A DNA stretch of 64,000 nt from Rhizobium sullae. Its GTDB lineage: Bacteria > Pseudomonadota > Alphaproteobacteria > Rhizobiales > Rhizobiaceae. The notes below the pieces were generated by a model, which was not told the origin of the DNA, made no database searches, and worked only from the letters and a program-made list of their open reading frames with translations. The first letter of the stretch is position 1; every line of letters starts with the position of its first letter. The position numbers and the translations under genes were made by a program. Of this stretch, positions 54,384 to 63,419 are shown piece after piece. Where the stretch lies: assembly GCF_900169785.1 (NCBI RefSeq), contig NZ_FWER01000009.1:192855-256854 (forward strand), in the 5' to 3' direction.

Positions 54384-55669
54384 CCACCTCCAGTTCGGAT
54401 ACAGCCGAGGCTCTCGACGCCATCGACGAGCAGTTGATCGATGCCGAGGCGGACAGCATTCCCGCACCGGAAGCGCCTGCACAGTCGACAGCGGCAAGCC
54501 GCATCATTCTCGGCGTCAGTCTGTTGCTCATTGCCTTTAACCTTCGCCCGGTCTTTTCCAGCGCATCGGCGCTGCTGCCGGAAATTCGCTCAGGTCTCGG
54601 CCTTTCGGCTCTCGGCGCGAGCCTGCTGACCACGCTTCCCATCGTTTGCCTGGGTGTCTTTTCGCCGCTCGCGCCAAAGCTGGCACAGCGCATGGGTGCC
54701 GAGCGAACGCTCCTCGGCGTGCTGTTGCTGCTGGCGCTCGGCACGGCCATGCGCGGGCTATCCTCTGTTCCGCTTCTCTTTCTCGGAACAGCACTCGCTG
54801 GTGCTTGTATCGCCATCGGAAACGTCCTGCTTCCCGGCCTGGTCAAGCGCGACTTCGCCGACCGCACCGCGCTGATGACCGGCTGCTACACGATGGCGCT
54901 TTGCGCCGGCGCGGCGAGTGCTGCCGGTTTCACGCTGCCGATCGAGCACACGCTCGACGGATCGCTGGAGGGCGCTCTTGCCGCCTGGGCATTGCCCGCC
55001 TTCGTCGTCGCTCTGATCTGGCTTCCCCAGGTTCTCGGGATTCCGGCTCAGCCGCGCCGGAGCGGCTTCAGAGTCGAGGGGCTTTGGCGCGACCGGCTTG
55101 CCTGGCAGGTCACGCTTTTCATGGGCCTTCAATCAGCGCTGGCCTATTGCGTCTTCGGCTGGCTCGTGCCGATCCTTCGCGAGCGCGGACTCGACGGTGT
55201 GACTGCCGGCGCCATCGTTTCGGTATCAGTCGTGGTGCAGGCTGCTGCTTGCCTCGTGACGCCGCATATTGCCGTGCGCGGCAAGGACCAGCGGCTGATC
55301 AATGCGTCGCTTTGTATCATTGCCGTGGTAGCCCTGCTCGGCTTGCTCTTCGCGCCGCTTTCGACGGTCTGGCTTTGGGCGGCGCTGCAGGGAATAGGAC
55401 AAGGCGGCCTGATTGCAGTCGCAATGACGACGATCGTGCTGCGCTCGCGCGATGCGCATGTCGCAGCTCACCTATCCGGCATGGCACAATGCGTCGGCTA
55501 TCTGCTGGCCGCTGTCGGCCCGCTGATCGTCGGGCTCATTCGCAGCGCCACGGGAGGTTATGCCTGGTCCGCGATACTCTTCGTTCTGCTCGGACTTGGA
55601 GCCGCGATCAACGGCTGGAATGCCGGACGTGCACTGTACGTCAATGCGCGGACGATCCAGAAGACGTAA
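54380..55669 (+). CDS. MFS transporter (CynX/NimT family)
   Basis: This 429-residue protein has a polar N-terminal tail of about 35 residues, then twelve hydrophobic segments with LLIAFNLRPVFSSASALLPE, the typical start of the cyanate/nitroimidazole (CynX/NimT) group. Real substrates in this group are mostly unknown. It is translationally coupled to the GntR gene before it. Confidence 0.88.
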   Translation: MTTSSSDTAEALDAIDEQLIDAEADSIPAPEAPAQSTAASRIILGVSLLLIAFNLRPVFSSASALLPEIRSGLGLSALGASLLTTLPIVCLGVFSPLAPKLAQRMGAERTLLGVLLLLALGTAMRGLSSVPLLFLGTALAGACIAIGNVLLPGLVKRDFADRTALMTGCYTMALCAGAASAAGFTLPIEHTLDGSLEGALAAWALPAFVVALIWLPQVLGIPAQPRRSGFRVEGLWRDRLAWQVTLFMGLQSALAYCVFGWLVPILRERGLDGVTAGAIVSVSVVVQAAACLVTPHIAVRGKDQRLINASLCIIAVVALLGLLFAPLSTVWLWAALQGIGQGGLIAVAMTTIVLRSRDAHVAAHLSGMAQCVGYLLAAVGPLIVGLIRSATGGYAWSAILFVLLGLGAAINGWNAGRALYVNARTIQKT

Positions 55670-55767
55670 GCGCCCTCCTCACCTGCATATCACCATCTCT
55701 TGATACCGCTCTGGGATCGCAGATGTTACGCTGCCGCTGATCGTGTTCCATCGCCCAGGAGGAAAGA

Positions 55768-57261
55768 GTGTCCTTCCGATCTGCCATCCTGTTCGCCCTG
55801 CTGGCTCTTGCCGCACCTGCTATCTCGAATGCCCAGGAGCGGACCGGCGTGTTGAAGCTGTTGCCGTCCGATTCCGTGACCCAGCATGAGCGGAACATCG
55901 GTGGCCGCAGGCTGGCCTATACGGCGACGGCGGGCACGCTCGACCTCTTCGGTCAGGACGGCTCGCGGACAGGCGCGATATTCTACACCGCCTATACCGC
56001 CAAGGAGGGTGCAGCCGACCGGCCCATCACGTTCGCGTTCAATGGTGGTCCGGGTGCTGCCTCCGCATTCCTGCATCTTGGGCTCGTAGGGCCGCGCATA
56101 TTGGATTTCGGCCCGCAGGCCCGGGACGGCGCAAACGCGAAGCTCGTCGATAACCCACAGAGCTGGCTCGATTTTACCGATCTCGTGCTGATCGATCCGA
56201 TCGGCACGGGATGGAGCCGCACAGCGAGAGCCGACGACGCATCGAATTACTACAACGTCAGCGCCGATGCGCAGAGCATCGCAAAGGCGATCGCGCTTTA
56301 TGTCGCGCATAACAATCGCTCAGGCTCACCAAAATATCTTCTCGGCGAAAGCTATGGCGGTTTCCGAGCGGCGAAGGTCGCTGCAGCCCTTCGGCAAAGC
56401 CAAGGCGTCATCGTCTCCGGCGCGATCATGCTCTCGCCGTTGCTAGAGGGCCAGTTGATGTTCAATGCAGACCGGTTTGCACTTGGGGCTGCTCTCGAGT
56501 TCCCGTCGCTCGCCGCCGCTGAAGCCGAACGCCGCAAGACCTTCGACGAGAGGACGCAGCAGGACGCGGAGAAGTTCGCGCTCGGCGAATATCTGACGAC
56601 CCTGGCCGGCCCGGCGCCGGTGGGGGACGCTGCGAAAGCATTCTATGGCAAGGTCTCGGCGATGTCCGGCATTCCCGAAGACGTCGTCACCCGAAACCGC
56701 GGCTTCCTGGGCAACGCCTTTGCCAAGAATTCCGCCAGGTCGCTAGGCGAGGTGATGAGCCCCTACGATGCTTCGTTCGCAACGCTGGACCCTTATCCGG
56801 AGTCAGACTCCGATCGCGGTGACGATGCGGTCCTCGACGGCTTCACGCGCGCTTATGGGGGCGCTTTTGCCGATTACGCGCGCAACGAACTCGGCTTCAA
56901 AACCGAGATGACCTATGCGCTGCTCGAAAGCGACGTCAGCCGTCAGTGGGAATGGGGGGGTGGACGCGGCGGCGGATCGCGGCTGCAGGCGAGCATAACG
57001 GACGACATCCGCGAATTGCTGGGTTCCAATCCAAGCTTTCATTTGCTGATCGCACATGGTTACAGCGATATCGTCACGCCCTACGGCGTTAGCCGCTATG
57101 TCGTGGATCATCTGCCTGAAAGCCTCACCCGAGGCCGTGTAAGCCTGGACGTCTATCGCGGCGGCCATATGTTCTACACCAATGTGGAAGCGCGGGCCGC
57201 CTTCACCGCCGATGCCAAGGCCTTCTATGGCCAGCATCCGGCGACGCAGCTGGCGGATTGA
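55768..57261 (+). CDS. Exported S10-family serine carboxypeptidase-like protein
   Basis: The 497-residue protein has a signal peptide (to PAISNAQ) and an alpha/beta-hydrolase domain of the S10 type. The parts seen are FAFNGGPGAASAFLHLGLVG for the oxyanion hole, the nucleophile Ser in YLLGESYGGFRA, Asp in AHGYSDIVTPYG and His in YRGGHMFYTN. The protein would act in the periplasm, perhaps trimming peptides. It reads from a GTG with AGGAGG in front. The GFA gene follows eight bases later. Confidence 0.88.
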   Translation: MSFRSAILFALLALAAPAISNAQERTGVLKLLPSDSVTQHERNIGGRRLAYTATAGTLDLFGQDGSRTGAIFYTAYTAKEGAADRPITFAFNGGPGAASAFLHLGLVGPRILDFGPQARDGANAKLVDNPQSWLDFTDLVLIDPIGTGWSRTARADDASNYYNVSADAQSIAKAIALYVAHNNRSGSPKYLLGESYGGFRAAKVAAALRQSQGVIVSGAIMLSPLLEGQLMFNADRFALGAALEFPSLAAAEAERRKTFDERTQQDAEKFALGEYLTTLAGPAPVGDAAKAFYGKVSAMSGIPEDVVTRNRGFLGNAFAKNSARSLGEVMSPYDASFATLDPYPESDSDRGDDAVLDGFTRAYGGAFADYARNELGFKTEMTYALLESDVSRQWEWGGGRGGGSRLQASITDDIRELLGSNPSFHLLIAHGYSDIVTPYGVSRYVVDHLPESLTRGRVSLDVYRGGHMFYTNVEARAAFTADAKAFYGQHPATQLAD

Positions 57262-57268
57262 GGAGCCG

Positions 57269-57670
57269 ATGCACGTTACCGGTGGATGCCATTGCGGCGC
57301 GGTTGCCTATGAGGCCGAGATCGATCCGGAGCGCGTCAGCATCTGTCATTGCACGGATTGCCAGCGGCTGACAGGGACGGCTTATCGCGTCAGCGCGGTT
57401 GCGCGGCAGGAGGACTTCCGGCTTCTCTGCAGCACGCCGAAAATCTATGTCAAGCATGGCGAAAGTGGCGCGCGCAGCCGGCAATTCTTCTGCCCGGATT
57501 GCGGTTCGCATCTCTATCGCATGGGAGAGGACAACGCCTTCGTTGGCATCCGCGTCGGCACGATCGATCAGCGGGCCGAGCTGCGGCCGCGCAAGCAGAT
57601 CTGGTGCCGCTCCGCTCTACCCTGGACCGCCAATATCGAAGGCCTGCCGCGTTTCGAAACGGAAAGCTAG
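57269..57670 (+). CDS. GFA/CENP-V family zinc protein
   Basis: The 133-residue protein has the family cysteines: GGCHCGAVAYE, ICHCTDCQRLTG and FFCPDCGSHLYR. The fold binds zinc; the classical formaldehyde role is doubtful for most members. The ATG with AGGAG in front was chosen over a frame that starts inside the peptidase gene. It is only distantly similar to the GFA protein at 44870–45271. Confidence 0.87.
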   Translation: MHVTGGCHCGAVAYEAEIDPERVSICHCTDCQRLTGTAYRVSAVARQEDFRLLCSTPKIYVKHGESGARSRQFFCPDCGSHLYRMGEDNAFVGIRVGTIDQRAELRPRKQIWCRSALPWTANIEGLPRFETES

Positions 57671-57707
57671 GGTTGCCTGAAGCGGGGCCTGACATAGATA
57701 GAGCCTC

Positions 57708-58505
57708 ATGTCATACCAGAAGCAGTCTCTCAGCGCCTCGAAACCGGATACGGCTTCAGGGAAAGATTCTATTCTCGCTATGCTCTCCGCCGAGCCGGAA
57801 AAATGGGCTCTCTTCCTTGATATTGACGGGACCTTGCTCGAGCTAGCCGAAACGCCGGACGACATAGTCGTTCCGCCGTCGCTGCCTGCAAATCTCGACA
57901 CCTTGTCGACAAGGCTCGAGGGTGCACTAGCCCTCGTGACCGGCCGGCGGCTTGATTATGCCGACCAGCTTTTTTCGCCGTTTCACTTTCCGATCGCTGG
58001 GCTTCACGGCGCCGAGCGGCGGGACCCGGATGGACGCGTGCGCAAAGTCGAAGTAACAGCGGAATTCGAGCGGCTGAAGGAGGATCTCACCGCCGAGACT
58101 GCAGGTTGGGCCGGAGTTCTGATCGAGGATAAGGGAGCGGCAGTCGCCGCACATTATCGGCTTGCGCCAGAGAGGGAGCTCGAACTCGAACCATTGATGG
58201 AACAGGCGCTTAGCCGAGCGGGACCGAATTGGACGATCCAGCACGGCAAAATGGTTATCGAAATTCGTCCCGCCAGCGCCGACAAGGGCCATGCGGTCGA
58301 AGCCTTTCTCGCACAGCCGGTCTTTGCCGGCAGACGCGCCATTGCGATCGGAGATGACGTGACCGATGAAGCGATGTTTCGCACGGTCAACCGGCTTGGC
58401 GGCCATTCGATCCGCGTCGGGCCGCTTTCGCCTGCGAGTGAAGCGCGCGGCTCCATCCCCTCTGCCGAGGCTTTGCGCGGCATCATTGCGACATTGGCCT
58501 CCTGA
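57708..58505 (+). CDS. otsB: Trehalose-6-phosphate phosphatase
   Basis: OtsB removes phosphate from trehalose-6-phosphate. The 265-residue HAD-type enzyme has the nucleophile motif LFLDIDGTLLELAE, motif II in LALVTGRRLDYAD and the acidic motif IGDDVTDEAMF. It is followed after 44 bases by otsA, so the two form the trehalose synthesis operon used in osmotic and desiccation tolerance. Confidence 0.94.
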   Translation: MSYQKQSLSASKPDTASGKDSILAMLSAEPEKWALFLDIDGTLLELAETPDDIVVPPSLPANLDTLSTRLEGALALVTGRRLDYADQLFSPFHFPIAGLHGAERRDPDGRVRKVEVTAEFERLKEDLTAETAGWAGVLIEDKGAAVAAHYRLAPERELELEPLMEQALSRAGPNWTIQHGKMVIEIRPASADKGHAVEAFLAQPVFAGRRAIAIGDDVTDEAMFRTVNRLGGHSIRVGPLSPASEARGSIPSAEALRGIIATLAS

Positions 58506-58549
58506 AGATTTGAGCACTCGTAATATTTTCTTGTATGAAAGGAACTGGC

Positions 58550-59923
58550 ATGGGCCGTCTCGTCATTGTCTCCAATCGCGTGCCCGTTCCCGACAAGGGC
58601 GGCATTGCGCCCGCCGGCGGGCTGGCAGTTGCGCTGAAGGCAGCCCTCGAAGAGCGCGGTGGCATATGGATGGGCTGGTCGGGAAAATCGAGCGGCGAGC
58701 ATGAGCCGCCGCCGCTTGCACGGCTGCAGCAAGGCAATATCACCTATGCACTGACGGATCTGACCGATACCGATGTGGATGAATACTATCACGGCTTTGC
58801 CAACCGCGTTCTCTGGCCGATCTGTCACTACCGGCTGGATCTCGCGGAATACGGCCGCAAGGAGATGGCCGGCTATTTCCGCGTCAACCGTTTTTTCGCC
58901 CATCGACTGGCGCCGCTGATCGAACCCGACGACCTCATCTGGGTGCACGACTACCACCTGATCCCGCTCGCTGCAGAGCTGCGTCAAATGGGTCTGAAGA
59001 ACCGCATCGGCTTTTTCCTTCATATTCCCTGGCCGCCTGCGGACGTAATCTTCACGATGCCGGTTCACGAGCAGATCATGCGTGGCCTCTCGCACTACGA
59101 TGTCGTCGGCTTTCAGACGGATCACGACCTTGAGAATTTTGCCGGATGTCTCAGACGGGAAGGTATCGGCGACGAGCTTGGCGAAGGGCGCTACAGCTCC
59201 CACGGCCGGACTTTCAAGGGTGGCGCCTATGCGATCAGCATCGAGACTGCAGCCTTTGCCGAATTCGCCCAAAAGGCCGCGACCAACAGCATGGTCAAAA
59301 AAGCGCGTCTAAGCATAGAAGGCCGCAGCCTGATCATCGGCGTCGATCGTCTCGATTACTCTAAGGGAATCACGCAGCGTATCGACGCTTTCGAGCGCTT
59401 CATCCTGGCAAACCCAGCGCAGCAGGGGCGCGTCACCTATCTGCAGATCACGCCGAAATCCCGCTCCGAAGTGCCGGAATACGAAGCCATGCAGCGCACC
59501 GTGGCCGAGCAGGCCGGCAGGGTGAACGGCGCTCTCAGCGCCGTCGATTGGGTGCCGATACGCTATATCAACCGCTCCGTCGGCCGACACATCCTTGCGG
59601 GCCTTTACCGGCTCGGCAAAGTCGGCCTCGTGACGCCGCTCCGCGACGGGATGAACCTTGTAGCGAAGGAATATGTGGCCGCGCAGGACCCGAACGATCC
59701 GGGCGTGCTCGTACTTTCGCGTTTCGCCGGTGCCGCCCGTGAATTGAAAGGCTCCCTACTGGTCAACCCTTACGACATAGAGGGTACGGCAAACGCGCTG
59801 GCGCGCGCGCTCAGCATGCCTATGGAAGAGCGCAAAGAGCGCTGGCAGATGATGATGGACCATTTGCTGGAACACGATGTTTCGCGCTGGTGCCGGGATT
59901 TTCTCAAAGATCTTGCGCCTTGA
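58550..59923 (+). CDS. otsA: Trehalose-6-phosphate synthase
   Basis: OtsA transfers glucose from UDP-glucose to glucose-6-phosphate. The 457-residue GT20 enzyme has RLVIVSNRVPVPDKGG at the start, WVHDYHLIPLAAELRQMG, IGVDRLDYSKGITQRIDAFE and PLRDGMNLVAKEYVAAQ. The ATG with AAGGAACTGGC in front matches the usual N-terminus; an ATG five codons earlier lies in the binding site. Its 3' end overlaps the convergent LysR gene by 20 bases. Confidence 0.94.
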   Translation: MGRLVIVSNRVPVPDKGGIAPAGGLAVALKAALEERGGIWMGWSGKSSGEHEPPPLARLQQGNITYALTDLTDTDVDEYYHGFANRVLWPICHYRLDLAEYGRKEMAGYFRVNRFFAHRLAPLIEPDDLIWVHDYHLIPLAAELRQMGLKNRIGFFLHIPWPPADVIFTMPVHEQIMRGLSHYDVVGFQTDHDLENFAGCLRREGIGDELGEGRYSSHGRTFKGGAYAISIETAAFAEFAQKAATNSMVKKARLSIEGRSLIIGVDRLDYSKGITQRIDAFERFILANPAQQGRVTYLQITPKSRSEVPEYEAMQRTVAEQAGRVNGALSAVDWVPIRYINRSVGRHILAGLYRLGKVGLVTPLRDGMNLVAKEYVAAQDPNDPGVLVLSRFAGAARELKGSLLVNPYDIEGTANALARALSMPMEERKERWQMMMDHLLEHDVSRWCRDFLKDLAP

Positions 59924-60824
59924 CCGGGTCCATGCCTGCCTCAGAGATCAGCCAGGCAGCAAGCCGATCGGTCTCTGCGCTCTGCGCTTTCGGCGGCAAA
60001 AGCCAGTAACCGCGGTCCTTGGCCTCCAGCATCGGTCCGGCCGCGACGAGCATACGTGACGAGAGCAGCGAATCGACCAGACCCATCCAGCCGATCGCCA
60101 GCCCCTGCTCACCGATCGCCGCCTGCACGACGAGCGAATAGGTGTTGAAACTGAGCTCGCCCTGCCCTACGGCCGCATCACGGCTGATGCCGAGTTCGGC
60201 GAGGTAACTCTTCCAATCGAACCACGGCGACGGCGCGCGCGAATCGAGATGCAGAAGACGCGCGCCGGCAATCTCGAACGGATCGAAGAAGGGGCCGTTC
60301 CGATCCAGAAAGCCTTGGGTGCAAATCGGGACGACCCTTTCCGGCAGAAGTAGCGTTGCGTTTCTGCCGAATTCCTGCCGCGTTCCGAAGACGACGGCAA
60401 TGTCGCCATCCGACGGGCCCTGCTCCATGCGCTGCGTCGCGACGATCTGGATGTCCATTTCCGGATAAAGCAGGCGGAAGGTATGCATACGCGGAATCAA
60501 CCAGAGCGACGAGAAAGCATAATCCGTTCTCAGCCTGATCGCGGGGCGTTCGGACTGGCTGCGGAAGCTGCGCACCAACGCGTCGACATCATCGACCGTG
60601 CGTGAGGCGACGTCGAAAAGCCGGCGTCCCTCCGGCGTCAACTCGACACCGCGATGCTGCCGCTGCAGGAGGCTGACGCCCATCTGCTCTTCGAGGCGGC
60701 GGACCTGATAGCTGACGGCAGGCTGGGTCAGGCCGAGAATGCCGGCCGCAGACGAGAGACTGCCCATTTTCCCCACCGCTGCAAATACGCGAACCCATCC
60801 AAGGTCGATTGGTCGCTCCGCCAT
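59904..60824 (-). CDS. LysR-family regulator of choline-sulfate use
   Basis: This 306-residue regulator has the helix-turn-helix GWVRVFAAVGKMGSLSSAAG, then LTQPAVSYQVRRLEEQMGVS, and a GcvA-like effector domain. LysR proteins divergent from betC are recognised as choline-sulfate utilisation regulators, and this gene faces betC across 235 bases. The start was chosen because AAAGGA lies six bases upstream; longer frames are unlike the family. Confidence 0.85.
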   Translation of the reverse strand: MAERPIDLGWVRVFAAVGKMGSLSSAAGILGLTQPAVSYQVRRLEEQMGVSLLQRQHRGVELTPEGRRLFDVASRTVDDVDALVRSFRSQSERPAIRLRTDYAFSSLWLIPRMHTFRLLYPEMDIQIVATQRMEQGPSDGDIAVVFGTRQEFGRNATLLLPERVVPICTQGFLDRNGPFFDPFEIAGARLLHLDSRAPSPWFDWKSYLAELGISRDAAVGQGELSFNTYSLVVQAAIGEQGLAIGWMGLVDSLLSSRMLVAAGPMLEAKDRGYWLLPPKAQSAETDRLAAWLISEAGMDPVKAQDL

Positions 60825-60918
60825 AAAAAATCCTTTGATCATCCATTGAAAAAAGCCAGCTTCACAAAGGAAACCAAACTGATGTTCAATAAATTGCTCG
60901 AATAACAGAGGAACTGCA

Positions 60919-61019
60919 ATGAAAAGAATTTTACGCATGAACCGGATCGCTGCAGGCTTCCTTCTCTCCACCGTCTCCAGCGTGATCGCTTGACGGAGAG
61001 CCTGCTGCAGACGCAGTAA
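60919..61019 (+). pseudogene. Remnant of a periplasmic binding-protein gene
   Basis: After AGAGGAACTGCA an ATG opens a perfect signal-peptide start (MKRILRMNRIAAGFLL …) of 24 residues that runs into a stop. In another frame the sequence continues as LTESLLQTQ and a stop, which looks like the end of a longer protein. A large internal deletion with frameshift is the simplest explanation. In related choline-sulfate loci a choline-binding protein gene is expected between the regulator and betC. Confidence 0.6.
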
Positions 61020-61059
61020 AAAGTTCTCGCGGCCTCTAATATCCAAGGACAGACTACGC

Positions 61060-62574
61060 ATGGCGCGCCCGAATATCCTTATCTTGATGGTCGATCAGTT
61101 CAACGGGACCTTGTTTCCGGACGGACCGGCCGAATTCCTCCATGCGCCGCATCTGAAGGCATTGGCGGAGCGCTCCGTGCGCTTCGCCAATACCTATACG
61201 GCAAGCCCGCTCTGCGCGCCGGCGCGGGCTTCCTTCATGTCCGGCCAACTCCCAAGCCGGACGCGCGTCTATGACAACGCCGCGGAATTCGCTTCCGACA
61301 TCCCAACTTATGCGCACCACCTGCGGGCCGCCGGATATCAAACGGCGCTTTCCGGCAAAATGCATTTCGTCGGCCCGGATCAGCTTCACGGCTTCGAGGA
61401 ACGGCTGACGACCGATATCTATCCTGCCGATTTCGGCTGGACGCCCGACTATACGAAACCCGGCGAACGGATCGACTGGTGGTATCACAACCTCGGTTCG
61501 GTCACCGGCGCCGGTGTCGCCGAAATCACGAACCAGATGGAATATGACGACGAGGTCGCCTATCACGCGACCCGCAAACTCTACGATCTTTCACGCCGTC
61601 AGGACGAGCGGCCGTGGTGTCTGACTGTCAGCTTTACACACCCGCACGACCCTTACGTTGCGCGGCAGAAATTCTGGGACCTCTATGAAGACTGCCCGGC
61701 GCTCGACCCGCAAATCGGACCAGTCCCCTTCGACGAGCTTGACCCGCATTCGCAGCGCCTGCTCGAGGCGTGCGATTACGAGGCCTTCGACATTACGCCC
61801 GAGCAGATACGCCGGGCGCGGCAGGGCTACTTCGCCAATATCTCCTATGTGGACGAGAAAATCGGCGAAATCCTCGACGTGCTTGAGCGCGGACGGATGG
61901 CGGAGAACACCGTCATCCTCTTCGTCTCCGATCATGGCGACATGCTCGGCGAACGGGGCCTCTGGTTCAAGATGTGCTTTTTCGACGGGTCTGCGCGCGT
62001 CCCGCTAATGATTGCCGCACCCGGCTGGAACGCAGCGCGAATCGATCAGCCGGTTTCGACGCTGGATGTAACGCCGACACTGGCGGGCCTTGCCGGTCTA
62101 GACATAAGCTCGCTCACGAAATGGACGGACGGCGAGGATCTGGCGCCGCTCGCTATGGGCACGGGCAGCCGCGGGCCTGTGCCGATGGAATATGCGGCGG
62201 AAGGCTCGATTGCGCCGCTCGTCTGCCTGCGCGCCGGGCGCTATAAGCTGTCGCTTTGCGAAAAAGACCCGCCGATGCTCTTCGACCTTGATGCCGATCC
62301 GCACGAACTTAAGAACCTCGCTGTCGACCCTGCCTATGCCGCGATGCTCACGGCATTGACCGAAGAGGCAAGCAAACGCTGGAATCTCACAAGCTACGAC
62401 GCAGCGGTGCGCGAAAGCCAAGCACGCCGCTGGGTCGTCTATGCGGCGCTGCGCAATGGCGCCTATTATCCCTGGGATTACCAGCCGCTGCAGAAGGCAT
62501 CCGAGCGCTATATGCGCAACCACATGGATCTCAACGTGCTGGAAGAGAATCAGCGATATCCGCGCGGAGAATGA
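61060..62574 (+). CDS. betC: Choline-sulfatase
   Basis: BetC splits choline-O-sulfate into choline and sulfate, feeding glycine betaine synthesis. The 504-residue protein has the sulfatase signature SPLCAPARASFMSG with Cys52 (converted to formylglycine), the metal residues in ILMVDQFNG and FVSDHGDMLGERGLW, and the BetC-specific C-terminal part (RRWVVYAALRNGAYYPWDYQ). It has no signal peptide, so it works in the cytoplasm. Regulator and remnant transporter gene lie upstream. Confidence 0.93.
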   Translation: MARPNILILMVDQFNGTLFPDGPAEFLHAPHLKALAERSVRFANTYTASPLCAPARASFMSGQLPSRTRVYDNAAEFASDIPTYAHHLRAAGYQTALSGKMHFVGPDQLHGFEERLTTDIYPADFGWTPDYTKPGERIDWWYHNLGSVTGAGVAEITNQMEYDDEVAYHATRKLYDLSRRQDERPWCLTVSFTHPHDPYVARQKFWDLYEDCPALDPQIGPVPFDELDPHSQRLLEACDYEAFDITPEQIRRARQGYFANISYVDEKIGEILDVLERGRMAENTVILFVSDHGDMLGERGLWFKMCFFDGSARVPLMIAAPGWNAARIDQPVSTLDVTPTLAGLAGLDISSLTKWTDGEDLAPLAMGTGSRGPVPMEYAAEGSIAPLVCLRAGRYKLSLCEKDPPMLFDLDADPHELKNLAVDPAYAAMLTALTEEASKRWNLTSYDAAVRESQARRWVVYAALRNGAYYPWDYQPLQKASERYMRNHMDLNVLEENQRYPRGE

Positions 62575-62599
62575 CCCGCACGGACATTTTTGCAACGTA

Positions 62600-63307
62600 T
62601 CAGGCTGCCTGCTTCAGGTAGCCCAACGCTTCATCCAGCGAGACGTGACCGAGGAAGCGGCCGCTGCTTTCGACCTGTTGTTCGTGTTCTATCGCCAAGG
62701 CGAAGCGCACCGCCGGATTTTCCTGCAGCCTTTCATAAAGGCTGTTCAATGCCGGGAATTGCTTGCGATCCACGACATTATGGAAGTCGTTCCAGCGGGC
62801 GATGCCGGCGAAATAAGCGTCAGCAAGGCTGGGTCCTTTGTCAAGCAGCCACATGCGGCCGTCAAGGAGCTGCTCGAGTTCGCTATGCACCTTCTCGACC
62901 TTGGCAACGCCATAGGCGACCAGTGCCTTCTTTGCCTCCGGCTCCAGCTCGTGTTCGATCGAATACCAGAGGGGGCTGAAGGCGTTGAAAAAGCTGGTGT
63001 TGAGATAGGCAAGCATCTGGTTCAGCCTGTCGAACTCAGCGCTGCCCTGTGCAAAGCCAAGACCCTTGCCGATATGGTCGGAGGCGATGCAGTTGAGAAT
63101 GGCCATGCTCTCGTTGATGACGCGGCCATCGCCAAGCATGAGCGAAGGTGTTTCGCCGATCGCGTTGATGCGTTTGTAGTCGTCACCCGATACCACCTTC
63201 GGCATCTCGACACGGCAAAGGCGATAGGGTTTGCCTAACCATTCGAGCGCGACGATGGAGCCGAAGGAGCAGCCTTCCGGCACGCCGTAAAACAAAATCG
63301 GAGACAT
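62600..63307 (-). CDS. Glutathione S-transferase family protein
   Basis: The 235-residue protein has a thioredoxin-like N-terminal domain (ILFYGVPEGCSFGSIVALEW, then GETPSLMLGDGRVINESMAI with the Glu-Ser that binds the gamma-glutamyl part) and an all-helical C-terminal domain (GPSLADAYFAGIARW). Substrate unknown. It is divergent from the LysR gene at the window edge, which may control it. Confidence 0.88.
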   Translation of the reverse strand: MSPILFYGVPEGCSFGSIVALEWLGKPYRLCRVEMPKVVSGDDYKRINAIGETPSLMLGDGRVINESMAILNCIASDHIGKGLGFAQGSAEFDRLNQMLAYLNTSFFNAFSPLWYSIEHELEPEAKKALVAYGVAKVEKVHSELEQLLDGRMWLLDKGPSLADAYFAGIARWNDFHNVVDRKQFPALNSLYERLQENPAVRFALAIEHEQQVESSGRFLGHVSLDEALGYLKQAA

Positions 63308-63419
63308 TCATCATTCCTTTCAGTTTGAACTGATTTCACGATCGGAATATCGTTTTGTAGACGATCAGTGAAAAGCAGCCAAAAATGCACATCAAAGTCT
63401 ATGAATTTGGAAGATCGAA

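Noticed and set aside
54646..55740. Shifted-frame open stretch within the CynX-like MFS gene (364 codons)
   Set aside because: It is arginine-rich and not hydrophobic, and overlaps a clear membrane transporter frame.
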